Part shown: piece after piece, positions 54,993 through 64,000 of the stretch
How the letters are laid out: each line of letters opens with the position of its first letter
How positions within the stretch are numbered: the stretch's first letter is position 1
Assembly (NCBI GenBank): GCA_024760905.1
Contig: CM045729.1
Location: forward strand, 82,546,550-82,610,549
From: Plotosus lineatus
Taxonomy: Eukaryota; Chordata; Actinopteri; Siluriformes; Plotosidae
Direction of reading: 5' to 3'
DNA: 64,000 bases
The notes under the pieces: model-generated
Database searches by the model: none
What the model was told of the DNA's origin: nothing
Seen by the model: only the letters and a program-made list of their open reading frames with translations
Translations under genes and position numbers: made by a program

Positions 54993-55517
54993 TACAGGGA
55001 TTCCTCATTTTCCGTAGTTAATTGGGACCAAGGGGTCACACCCCACTATTTGAGAAGCACTGGCCTTGTAGGAGCTCACCACGAGCCTTTCCTCACTGGC
55101 ATTTGTAGCATGCACATGTATGAAATTCTCCTCCTCTGTTACACACCACCTCATGTTTGCCCACGTGACATCTTCAAGCCCAGGTGATATCTTTGCCACA
55201 GTTGATGATCGGAAGGGTTAGTAGACTTATTGTTTATTATTGTTTTATAATTATTTATTATTATTATTAATGTTAATGTGCATGTATTATTATTATTATT
55301 ATTATTATTATGAAATATTTATTTTTACATGTTTATCTTTAATATATTATGTCATATATATGTATTTATGTCAGATAATATGAGTTTGGGAGGGGGTTGG
55401 AACGGATTAATTGGTTTTCTATTATTTCATATGGGAATATTTGTTTTATCTAACGAACATTTTGATTTACGATCACTCCCTGGGAACGGATTAATGTCGT
55501 AAGTCACGGTACCACTG
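54993..55517. mobile_element. Mosaic of pogo-like and hAT remnants
   Basis: Left 45 bases are the CAGGGATTCCTCATTTTCCG end of the 45.8 kb MITE family. Then comes a hAT terminus (ACTATTTGAGAAGCACTG), then the inner segment of the 15.6 kb element in inverse orientation, ending AAGTCACGGTACCACTG-TA at 55517. Confidence 0.65.
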
Positions 55518-55994
55518 TAATCCAAATCACTTATGTTCACACTTCTACAGTTTTCAGGGATTTTCTATGTACAAAAGTTGGGAATATTTATACACAAACC
55601 TTTAAGGTGAAATAAAAGGAAAGTTCTCCCAACTCTCCTGTTACACAAGAACATGTACATATTTTGATTATCAGGTGGTATTTACTTACAGTTTTAAAGT
55701 TGGCATATGTTAAAATCCATCAAAATAGTTTGCATTTGCCTTTTTCAAAAGACCGACATTTCATTCTCACAAGAGCACAGACTCACAGGCATGGGACGTG
55801 AATGCCTCAGTCTATTTAAGGCAAGTTAATGGTAAAAATAAAAGTATACAGATATAAATCTATCAAGTCAAATTTTAACAAGGAAATTCTGAAAAGAACT
55901 AGCTACAGCTACACATAATACTAAATTTCAATTACATACATCAGAAAAACACTGGCTTGTTTATAGGAACAAATGGTGTTACCCGTCATTCATT

Positions 55995-56055
55995 CATATC
56001 AGAATCAGAATTCGAATCAAAATACTTTATCGAGCCCAAATTAAATTGTGCACCA
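55995..56055. repeat. LINE 3'-tail fragment
   Basis: ATCAGAATCAGAATTCGAAT followed by AATACTTTATCGAGCCCAAA resembles the reverse complement of an L2/Rex1-type 3' end. Short. The rest of 55518-56970 shows nothing I recognise. Confidence 0.5.
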
Positions 56056-56967
56056 ATTATAATACTATGCACATTACTATCATTTTACTCTGTTTTCACA
56101 ATACAAAAAGTTAATAATAAGTATGCACTTACCAATATCAGTGAAGGGTGTCATGTGCATACTATCTGCTGTGTATGTCATTTTTTATGCCCTCTGCTGT
56201 CTGAACAACGCAGCTACATTTGGGAAAACGTAAAATATTAAGCCACCTCATAATATTTACTATCTGAATGTTTATACATTTCCACAACATCAGATGATTA
56301 CATTGTTACATGCCTAGATGATTCTATATCTGAGAAAAATAAGTAGAATTAATTATTAATACATTATAATAAGTTTAGAGAAGGCCTTATTGCACACAAA
56401 AACGATTGTGTTTTTTTTCCTCTGAAGTGAGCTTTCTTTATTTTGTTTCTTTTTTTTTCTAGTTGCGACATTGCGGTTAGTGTCATCTGCAGTGCTTTTT
56501 TTAGTGATTCTTGAAAATTGGCATGATTTATTCTCAGTGCCTGTGGGGCTTCTGCATGAGCAGTTCATCTGATATTATGGAGAGACTTCGCACTTTCAGC
56601 AATCTTGTTTGTATTGGAATGTTGTCCCGCATTCATCACCTTCCAACTAATCGGTGACGAGCTGCAGAATTTGAATACATTTTGCACAAACTGGAAGAAA
56701 TCTGCTGTCAAAAAATAATAGCTGAGACAACTTCAGTGTGATTCAGTGTGAGTGCAGCACATGGAACTCACTCAACTGGTGGATTCTTCTGCTTTATATC
56801 ATCTTGTAAGTCTTCATACGCTCTATGTCATGTCACTATGTCAGTGTCATGGCGTAGTCCATATCCATAGTTCTGCTGCTAAAGTCAATGCACATCTCCT
56901 CTAAACCCTGGAGCTCACACTTATATCGTCAATATATCCATTGGGCAAAAGCCATAATGTTCTCCAA

Positions 56968-56971
<4 letters not shown>

Positions 56972-57040
<69 letters not shown>
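56972..57040. repeat. (AC)n microsatellite
   Basis: About 34 AC units. It lies at the edge of a reverse V-SINE-like fragment. Confidence 0.96.
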
Positions 57041-57042
<2 letters not shown>

Positions 57043-57044
57043 TG

Positions 57045-57225
57045 GAACTGCCGATTTAGCTGATGTGTCTTTAGCCAGTGGGAGGAAACCGGCATACCTG
57101 GAAAAAAACACGCAAGCATTGGAAGAACATATAAACTTCCCACAGGGACATCCTCGTAAGGCCTGGGACTTGAACCTTGGGCCTTCTTGCTGTGGGAGCG
57201 GATGTGCTGACCACTACATGATCAT
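57045..57225 (-). repeat. V-SINE-like fragment
   Basis: The minus strand shows a head-like GGTCAGCACATCCGCTCCCA, CAGCAAGAAGGCCCAAGGTT, AAGTTTATATGTTCTTCCAA and TGCCGGTTTCCTCCCACTGG. The tail is absent. Confidence 0.78.
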
Positions 57226-57286
57226 GAACTATAAATTAATTTAAAAATATTTATTGATGACTTTCCTACAGCAATTTCTGCAAATA

Positions 57287-57808
57287 CAGGTGGTCCTCAC
57301 TTAACGACGGACTAGGTTAACAACGACTCGGAGTTATGACGGCCTGTTAAAAATTGTCAAAAATTATCAAAAATATACTATTACTATTCAGGAGTTACAG
57401 CAGAAACAAAGCAGCTGAGTTGTGAGTGTGTGTGTATGTTCGCGCATACCCAGTGTTGGCAGCATCTCCCATCCTACCTCCGTACTCACACACACACAAA
57501 AACACACACACGCACGCACATGCACAAAAAAACACACACACACAAAAAAACGCACATGCACACATGCATGCACATACTCACTCAGTACTCATTCGGAAGT
57601 CTACCACGCTGCTAGGTAAGAGAGTTCAAGCAATTGCTAGCAGTTATGGCTTCTCACATTGAACATTCTATACATATGCAATACGGTAGCCTACTGTACA
57701 AATACAAACCAAGCAAAATGTTTGCTAAAGTGGGGTTTGTTTAACGACGGAATTGCTTAATGATGGGGTCTACAGAACGTATTCCCGTTGTTAAGTGAGT
57801 ACTAGCTG
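57287..57808. mobile_element. Pogo/Tigger-like MITE (CAGGTGGTCCTCACTTAACG ends)
   Basis: TA-CAGGTGGTCCTCACTTAACG to GTTGTTAAGTGAGTACTAGCTG-TA, 522 bases. The subterminal motif TTAACGACGG is repeated at both ends. Interior AC/A-rich repeat (57481-57570). No coding content. Confidence 0.85.
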
Positions 57809-57814
57809 TAGATT

Positions 57815-59020
57815 GTCCAAAATATTACACACTAACTTTAAGGCACAGGCCTGCACTGGCACTTCTTCCAGCTCTTCTAGGGGATACCAGGGCATTCCCA
57901 GAACTGAAGAGAGACGAAGTCCCTTTAGCGTGTTCTGTGTCGACCACCGGTGTCTCTTCCCAGTTGTACATGTCTGAAACGCCACTACAGGGATGCGCTC
58001 CGGAGACATTCTAATCAGATTCCCAAGGCACCCCAACTGGCTCCACTCAACATGGAAGAGCAGTGTTTCTACTCCAAGCTCCTACCCCCACTTCAAACAT
58101 ATTCGACAGGTTGTCATCAATGTTGACCAAGTTCTGACTTCTGAGATTCAGCCTTTGTTCAGATATTCCTATACATTGGAGTAGACTTTCCCAAGTAGGG
58201 TGAGGAGTGTGATTCCACAATGGTTGGAACACACTCGAGGGATCCCTTTTTAACAAGGGGAACTACCACCCCAGATTTGCCAAGCCAGAGAGGTATGGCC
58301 CCCAATGACCATGCAACATTGCAGAGACATGTCAATCAAGACAATCCTACAACACCCAATACCTTGAGGTATTCAGGGCGGATCTTGTCCACCCTCGCAG
58401 CCCGGCCTTTTAACTATCTATGCATGCTCTGACCCAATGATGGGCAAAACCTATCTGAAAACCTTTTCTTCCTCAACATAGGATGTGTTGATGTGATTGA
58501 AGAGGTTTTCAATGTATTTTTTTCACCTCCTGACAACCTCCCCAGTCAAGGTAAGCAGCTCCCCATTTCCACCATAAACAGTGTTTGTGGAGAATTGCTT
58601 CCTCTCCTGAGGATGGTGGCCCAGAACTTTTTCAAGGCCAAACAATAATCTTTTTCAAGTCTCTAATCAAACTCCTCCCACATCTGAGATTTTGCATTGG
58701 TGACAGCACAGGCATCAGCAAGTTTGACTTGTCATACCCATAGGGTGCCTTGGGAGTCACACAGGCCAAAAGGTCCTGATAGACCTTCTTCTTTAAGCTG
58801 GACAGCCCTCTTCACTCCTGGGGTTCACCACTTGGTTTTGGGGTTGCCCCACAACAGGAACTGATGACCTTCAGGCCACAGCTTCAGGCTTAATAATAGA
58901 TACATAGATAATGGTCCATTCAAAATCTATGTCCCCAGCACTGGGATGTGGTTGTAGGTGGAGTCCATTGGAGGTGGCCCTTCTGACAGGAGATTCCTGC
59001 CAAATTTTCCAGGAGACCCT
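57815..59020 (-). pseudogene. I/Nimb-like LINE, reverse transcriptase-side remnant
   Basis: The minus strand at 58036-57791 reads CLGNLIRMSPERIPVVAFQT, then PWYPLEELEEVPVQA. This is the C-terminal part of a LINE ORF2 common in fish. Upstream parts (58440-59020) are decayed, and their continuation resumes at 60655 after a Tc1-like insertion. Frameshifts and stops throughout. The clade label is from memory of the family and is tentative. Confidence 0.75.
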
Positions 59021-59021
59021 A

Positions 59022-60652
59022 CACTGCCCTCACTAATTATTGGCACCCCAGCTTCAAAAAAGTGTTAAAAACCTTAAAATAAATTTAGTTTTATTGCAGA
59101 ATTGACTTTCAAACTGAAAATTGTAGAAAACTGTTACCTTCAACTCAAGTGAATTTTAAGGGAACAAAATCTCTAACTAAGAAATAATTATTTTTTTAAT
59201 AAAATCACCTGTTCCACAATTATTGGCACCAATAACAATTCCTAGGAAATAATTGTAATTTAAGTATTTCTGTTATTTCTACATTAGTTTACAAAGTTGA
59301 GCATGTAGGAACATTTAATGACCAATTCATCACTTACTGTTTCCCTGGGGTATAAATATGATGTGACACAGAGGCAATTTCTCTTATCCCCTGTTCAACA
59401 TGGGAAAGACAAAGGAACACACCATTCAAGTAAGGCAGATGTGTGTCGACCTTCACAAGTGAGGCAATGGCAACAAGAAAATCGCCCCTCGCCTGCACTT
59501 GTCCATATCTACTGTGAGAGGAATCATTATGGAGTTTAAAACGACCGGAACAGTGGTAAATAAGCCTGGACGCGAGGTTATTTTGGCACCACATTCAGTG
59601 AGGAGGATGGTAAGAGATGTTAAAAATTTTCGAAAGAGATTAAAGAATCGCAACAAATGGGAGCATCTCGTCACCACAAATCTCCAAAACAACCATCAGG
59701 CTACATCTACATGCCAAAAAACTGTTTGGGAGGCATGCACGGAAAAATAAACTTTTCTCTCACAATTATAAACATGAACATCTGGAGTTCATTAAGCGGT
59801 ACTGGGACTTCAACTGGAACTGTGTGCCTTGGTCAGATGAGACCAAGATAGCGCATTTCAGCAACAAACACTCTAAGTGGGTCTGGCGGAATACAAAAGA
59901 TGAGGATGCAGAAAAGCATCTCATGCCCACTGTGAAGTTTGGGGGAGGATCGGTGATGCTGTGGCCTGTTTCTTTTTCAGAGGCCCTGGGAACCTTGTTC
60001 ATGTTCATGGCATCATGATCACTTTGAAATGCCATGGCATTTTAAATAAAAATCTGGTGGCCTCGTCCCAAAAATTGACGATTGGTCGTCACCAGGTCTT
60101 TCAGTGAGATAATGAGCCTGAAAATGTGGAAGCACAGAATCAAGCTTCTCCCATGGCGATCTCAGTCCCCAGACCTCAACCTGATTGAAAACCTGTGGAG
60201 TGAGCTGAACAGGAGAGTGCAGAGGGTAGGACCCAGTGCAATAAAATTAAAGGTTGGGTTTTCCTCTTTTTTCATTGTGGTGGTCCTATATTATTTAGAC
60301 AAAAACTGAATTTATTAGAAGGTAAAGAACACTTAAAGAATCCCCCAGTGCAGTTAACTGGGTTCGGCCGGCCATGTCTCTCACTGTCTATGGTGAGAGG
60401 CATGTAAAAGAACCATTGCTAACTTTCGTAAAGAGTAGGCTGCAAAGCCGTCAGCGTGTTTCTGTCCCTTGTTAAAAGGGTTGTGTCAGGAAGGGCATCC
60501 GATGTAAAAACCTATGCCAAATCAAATGTGCGAATCAGATGATTCGCTGTGGCAACCCCTGAGAAAGGGAAAAAGCCGAAAGGATAGAAGAAGAAAGAAC
60601 ACTTAAAGAATCTTAACCAGGTACAGTATGCTATTAATTTTGGTGGTCAGTA
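59022..60652 (+). mobile_element. Tc1-like transposon inserted in LINE
   Basis: Left end TA-CACTGCCCTCACTAATTATT. The right end GGTGGTCAGTA-TA is a degenerate inverted match. Broken transposase on the plus strand: helix-turn-helix SISTVRGIIMEFKTTGTVVN (59499), then SDETKIAHFSNKHSKWVWR (59834, second DDE block with its Asp), VKFGGGSVMLW, and [19 protein letters not shown] (60145; third block). Frameshifted and inactive. It holds an RTE-tailed SINE near the right end. Confidence 0.88.
60343..60593 (+). repeat. dual-SINE, RTE-tailed headless copy with perfect target duplication
   Basis: Flanked by identical AAAGAACACTTAAAGAATC (60324-60342 and 60594-60612). Begins CCCCAGTGCAGTTAACTGGG with no head. 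RTE module GGTTGTGTCAGGAAGGGCAT, TTCGCTGTGGCAACCCCTGA, AAAGCCGAAAGGATAGAAGA. Confidence 0.96.
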
Positions 60653-60654
60653 TA

Positions 60655-60905
60655 CCTACATATTTGGGTTTTCTAGGTCTGGAAGAGGGCCTTCCCCGCA
60701 ACTGGAGGCAGTTCACCACCAGGTGGTGATCAGTTGATAGCTCAACTCCTCTCTTTGTCCAAGTGTCCAAAACATGCGACCGCAAGTGTAATGACATGAT
60801 GACAAAGTTCATCATCGAGCTGCGGCCTGATGTGTCCTGGTGCCAAGTGCGCTTATGGACACCCTTATGTTCGAACACTGTGTTTATGATGGACAAACTG
60901 TGGTC
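60655..60905 (-). pseudogene. I/Nimb-like LINE endonuclease remnant
   Basis: The minus strand reads MSIINTVFEHKGVHKRTWHQ, then DTSGRSSMMNFVIMSLHLRS and ELSTDHHLVVNCLQLRGRP. The TWHQ and STDHHLV blocks are the C-terminal half of the endonuclease. It continues the LINE fragment that ends at 59020. Confidence 0.82.
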
Positions 60906-60949
60906 CCTTCTTGAATTTCCACCCTATAGTGGTCTAAAGGTTTGCATGT

Positions 60950-61640
60950 TTTAATGATACTGAGAGCTATGATGCCCCTGGTGGGGCCACCGAAGGCAAA
61001 CAGGTCCCAAGTGAAGGTCAAGACAAAGCACGGTTGATGTCTATGAGCAATACTATTTCATGGGCCCTGTTTCTTTTGCCCCGATGTGGGTTATCGGGGT
61101 CCCCCCTATGGCCTGGGGAAGGGCTTGTTGGTGAGCACCTCGTGGTCAGGCTCCTGCCCATGGAGCTTGGCTGGGCCCGGCTCAAACAGAAGAAATGGAC
61201 CTGTGAGAGAGGGTATAGGGCTCAGGTGCAGTGTGAGATGGTTGGCAGGTAAAGGGGTGAGTTCTGCTGACTACTGACTCTTTTGGGATATGGAATGCTA
61301 CATCATTGGCAGGGAAGGTTCTGGAACCACCCATCTCAAGAGAAGCTGGAGTTTGCTTCATTCTAGAGTTGCTCATGGAGAGAGGCGGTGAACTGATGTG
61401 GGCATTCCTGTTGTCCTCGTCTTAGTGCTCACATGTTGGGGTTCTCCCCGGTTGATGTAAGGATAGCCTCCCTCCCATTCACACGGGGGACGGGTACGGA
61501 CTGTTGTTTGTGCTTATACACCAAATGAAACTTCAGAATACCCACCCTTTTGGAATCCGTTGGGGGTGTCCAAGAAAGCGCTCCACCTGGGAACTCCCTG
61601 TTTGTCCTTGGAGACATCAACGCTCATGTAAGCAATAATG
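60950..61640 (+). pseudogene. I/Nimb-like LINE endonuclease remnant, opposite orientation
   Basis: The plus strand near 61500-61640 reads VLCLYTPNETSEYPPF-like (GLLFVLIHQMKLQNTHPFGI in a shifted frame), NPLGVSKKALHLGTPCLS and a decayed DINAHV motif near 61616. Its N-terminal half faces the minus-strand half at 60655-60905, so an inversion or two insertions met here. Confidence 0.7.
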
Positions 61641-62573
61641 TTGTGACCTGAAGGGTGTGATTATCATGTATGGTCTCATTTCATGTTTGTGGAGGCTAAA
61701 TTATATAATCCCATGAACTATTGAATACATGGATCTAGGTGCTTGTTTGGGTATCGGTTCTATACCCTGGTTGTTTACTGGTCCTTGAACTGAATGATCT
61801 GATGAAAGACAAGTTCAGTTCTGTGAGCACTCAGACGTGTGCATTTGTATAACCTCTAAATCAGCAGAACTGCAGTAGGTGCACAGAAATAGGTCTGAAT
61901 TTAATATCGATCAGAACAATCTACACTTCCTCAACTTCATTTATAATTATCCTCATCCTCATCCATCATTACCCAGCGGTTTGAAGAAGACTCACCCTAT
62001 TTAAACCTCAGACATTTAGTTTGAAGCCCCTTCTGTTGAGGTGAAACTGAGCACCACGGTGAGAGCCAAAGAGCCGTGTGAGGCCCTCAGGTAGAAGATT
62101 GTGGTACTTATGAGTCTCTAAGGGATTGAAAAAGATATCAAAAGATTTTAACATCAGCCGTTCCACCATCCGGAAAATTGTTTAAAAGAGGAGGACATTC
62201 AAAATAACTGCCACCATGCCCATGTCTGGCCGTCTGAGCAAGTTCACTCCCAGAGCAGACCACAGGATTCTAAAAAAAGTCATCAAAAGTCCTAAAATAT
62301 CATCACAGGAGCTGCAGCAAGTTCTCACTACTGTTATTGTGAAAGTGCAGGGTTCTACAATCAGAAAGAGATGACCCAAGTTTGACCTTCATGGGAGGAG
62401 TGCAAGGAGGAAATCGTTGCTCTCTAAAAAGAACATTAAGGCCAGACAGAAGTTTGAAAGAGAGTACACGAACAAAGACCAGGTCTTCTGGAATAATATT
62501 CTTTGGAGAGATGAGTCCAAAGTTGAATTCTTTGGACACCAGAGTGGAAGAGATATTTGGTGGAAACAAAATA

Positions 62574-63373
62574 CAATGGTACCTCACTTTACGAAAGTCT
62601 CACTAAATGAAAAATGCAGGTTACCAAATGCATTTTCCTAAAATTTTTGTCTCTGGATACGAAAGCTCACATTACGAAAGCACCATCTTAAAAATCCAAA
62701 CGTGCCATTCAAACATTCAATCAATGCGTGAGTTGCTTTCCCATTGGTTGTCTCTCAACACCCCGCCCCGCTGGCTTCCCATTGGCTAGGAGGGAGCTGA
62801 ATCTCCATAATACAATACTGTACCCAAAATGCTTTGCATGTGCCTTCAAACCATTGTTCGACACACACACGCGTGAAGGACAGTTGTACTGTTGGTTCAG
62901 GAGTTTCGTGAGGTTTTTTTTGAGTGTGAAATCGTAAGGAAGTATGGCCGAAACCCCTCTACAATCAGGATGATATTGAAGCAGAAGCAGGCCTTAAAAG
63001 CGGAGATACAGTGACAGAGGCGATTATTGAAGCAGCAATTATTTCGGAAAAAGCAGCCGCCATATTTAAATACCTCCTGAAAGAGGGTGAGGGTTCCTCA
63101 GACCAGCAACTCTCAGACTTTAAACCAACGCATGGGTGGTTCGAGAGAGTTTAAAGAAGGTAAATAATTTTCTTTTACTTTTAACGCATACTTCATACAT
63201 ATTTCATACAAAATTGGTGTACTTTTATAATTTTTAAAGGGTTTATGGGGCAGTATTGGGACACTTGGAACGAATCACGTGTTTTACATGTAAAATGCGG
63301 TTCAATTTACGAAAAATGCAGGTTACGAAAAAGGCTCTGGAACGGATTAATTTCGTAAAGTGATGTACCACTG
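62574..63373 (+). mobile_element. PG-A-related pogo element, copy 6 (nested in Tc1-like)
   Basis: TA-CAATGGTACCTCACTTTACG to CGTAAAGTGATGTACCACTG-TA. The ends differ from other PG-A copies, but the inside matches: CCAAT/GC-box block (62739-62795), transposase remnant after 62943 (YGRNPSTIRMILKQKQALKA), DFKPTHGWFERV at 63117, and the ATTTTTAAAGGGTTTATGGG block. It interrupts the Tc1-like frame between the second DDE block and the GGG block. Confidence 0.9.
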
Positions 63374-63716
63374 TACCACAGTGCAGGGAAAGAGACTCAT
63401 ACCAACTGAGAAGCATGGAGGTGGATGTTTGGGGATGTTTTGCTGCAGCAGGACCTGTCCAGCTCACCATCATAGAATCCACCATGAATTCTACTGTGTA
63501 TGAAAGGTTGCTTGAGGAAGATGTGAAACCATCTGTAAAATATTAAATTTGATGTGGACCGTGACACTCCAACATGACAAAACCCACCAGTAAACCCACC
63601 AAGTACTGGCTGAAAACTAAGGGGAGAGTCTTGGAATGGCCCTGTCAAAGCCCTGTGAGATGCTGTGGGGTGACTTGAAACGGGCTGTGCCTGCACGAAA
63701 CCTCTCAAACATCTCA

Positions 63717-63790
63717 GTTCTTCTTCTTCTTCTTTTCCTTTTGGCTGTTCCCTTTTCATGGGATGCCACAGCGAGTCATCTGCCTCTGAA
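63717..63790 (-). repeat. RTE-type 3' tail fragment
   Basis: TTCTTCTTCTTCTTCTTTTC then CTTTTGGCTGTTCCCTTTTC and GGGATGCCACAGCGAGTCAT: the reverse complement of the RTE/SINE 3' end, only about 75 bases. Flanks CTCAAACATCTCA and CTCAAATATCTCA look like a target duplication. Confidence 0.85.
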
Positions 63791-64000
63791 AACAAAAACT
63801 TCCCTCAAATATCTCACAGCTGAAAGAATTCAGCATTATGGACTGGGGCAAGCTTTCCTCAGATTGATATGATTGATATCAGAGACTGATAGACGGCTAC
63901 AGGAAGCGTCTTTTTCAGTCAAAGGGGGTTATTAGGTGAGAGGGTGTCCCATTTTTTTACATTTTGAAATACGCATCGTTGTTCATATATATTTTTCGAG

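Larger units (their letters stand above)
62030..63920 (+). mobile_element. Tc1-like transposon split by PG-A copy 6
   Basis: Plus-strand transposase pieces: FNISRSTIRKIV-like DFNISRSTIRKIV (about 62140), RRSLLSKKNIKARQKFEREY (62410), VFWNNILWRDESKVEFFGHQ (62480; second DDE block), then after the PG-A insertion KHGGGCLGMFCCSRT (about 63412) and EMLWGDLKRAVPARNLSNIS (63655). Frameshifted. The ends were not located. A short RTE-type tail fragment interrupts it at 63717-63790. Confidence 0.85.
40131..64000 (+). other. Neuroligin intron after exon B (continues past the window)
   Basis: Starts GTACAG. No further neuroligin exon is recognisable, so the intron is at least 23.87 kb. Stretches with nothing recognised: 42414-43260, 44011-45059, 47853-48192 apart from a (CT)n repeat at 47957-47990, 48664-49500, 51031-51829, 52427-52679, 52996-53308, 53963-54700, 55518-56970, 61641-62029 and 63930-64000. 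Confidence 0.8.

Noticed and set aside
56356..56568. 70-codon minus frame rich in lysine
   Set aside because: A-rich sequence, no known motif, no splice signals; likely chance.
40131..64000. Search for the next neuroligin exon (expected start FLSTGDQAAKGN)
   Set aside because: No frame with this or similar sequence was found, so I do not report a third exon.

Overview
This window is vertebrate DNA, almost certainly from a ray-finned (teleost) fish. Evidence: two spliced coding exons of a neuroligin, GT-AG splice sites, very long introns, long (AC)n microsatellites, and a transposon set typical of fish (L2/Rex1-like, RTE-like and I/Nimb-like LINEs, tRNA-derived SINEs, many Tc1/pogo and hAT elements). 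I cannot fix the order or species. There are no bacterial genes, operons or CRISPR arrays.

The only host gene I can support is a plus-strand neuroligin, most like neuroligin 4. Exon A (about 14190-14885) carries the 5' UTR end, the start codon at 14423, the signal peptide and the first part of the cholinesterase-like domain. Exon B (39972-40130) carries the next 53 residues. They join in phase 1 across a 25,086-base intron. The next expected exon is not in the window, so the following intron is longer than 23.8 kb. Everything else is intron or upstream DNA filled with repeats.

Family names used below. FB: foldback, TA-flanked pogo/Tigger-like elements with ends like CAGTAGGCCCTCGA and long internal inverted arms (six copies: 1.1-3.8, 4.7-7.7, 17.2-18.4, 25.5-26.9, 29.0-30.8 and 35.0-39.0 kb). 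PG-A: pogo-type elements with ends like CAGTCGGCCCCCTACTTACG, which carry AC/TC microsatellites and a CCAAT/GC-box promoter block (six copies: 9.2, 11.1, 32.6, 40.9, 46.4 and 62.6 kb). dual-SINE: a tRNA-headed SINE whose copies share one head and body but end in either an L2-type tail or an RTE-type tail.

Layout. 1-14 kb: upstream DNA with FB copies (one split by a near full-length Tigger1-like transposon), PG-A copies and SINEs. 14.2-14.9 kb: exon A. 14.9-40 kb: first intron, with a nested pogo/hAT/SINE block, a 42-bp minisatellite with a 252-bp higher-order repeat (19.7-20.3 kb), an L2/Rex1-like LINE (20.7-24.2 kb), and a 20-bp minisatellite (28.9-39.5 kb) broken up by FB, SINE, PG-A and a 3.2-kb RTE LINE. 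40-64 kb: second intron, with PG-A nested in hAT, a second L2/Rex1-like copy in inverse orientation holding an open 505-codon frame (49.5-51.0 kb), an I/Nimb-like LINE split by a Tc1-like transposon, and another Tc1-like element split by PG-A.

The most interesting signals are the modular dual-SINE (two alternative LINE tails, an RTE 5'-to-3' fusion, and headless copies that all start at the same base), the foldback family that captured a LINE endonuclease fragment, and long inverted LINE copies flanking exon B.
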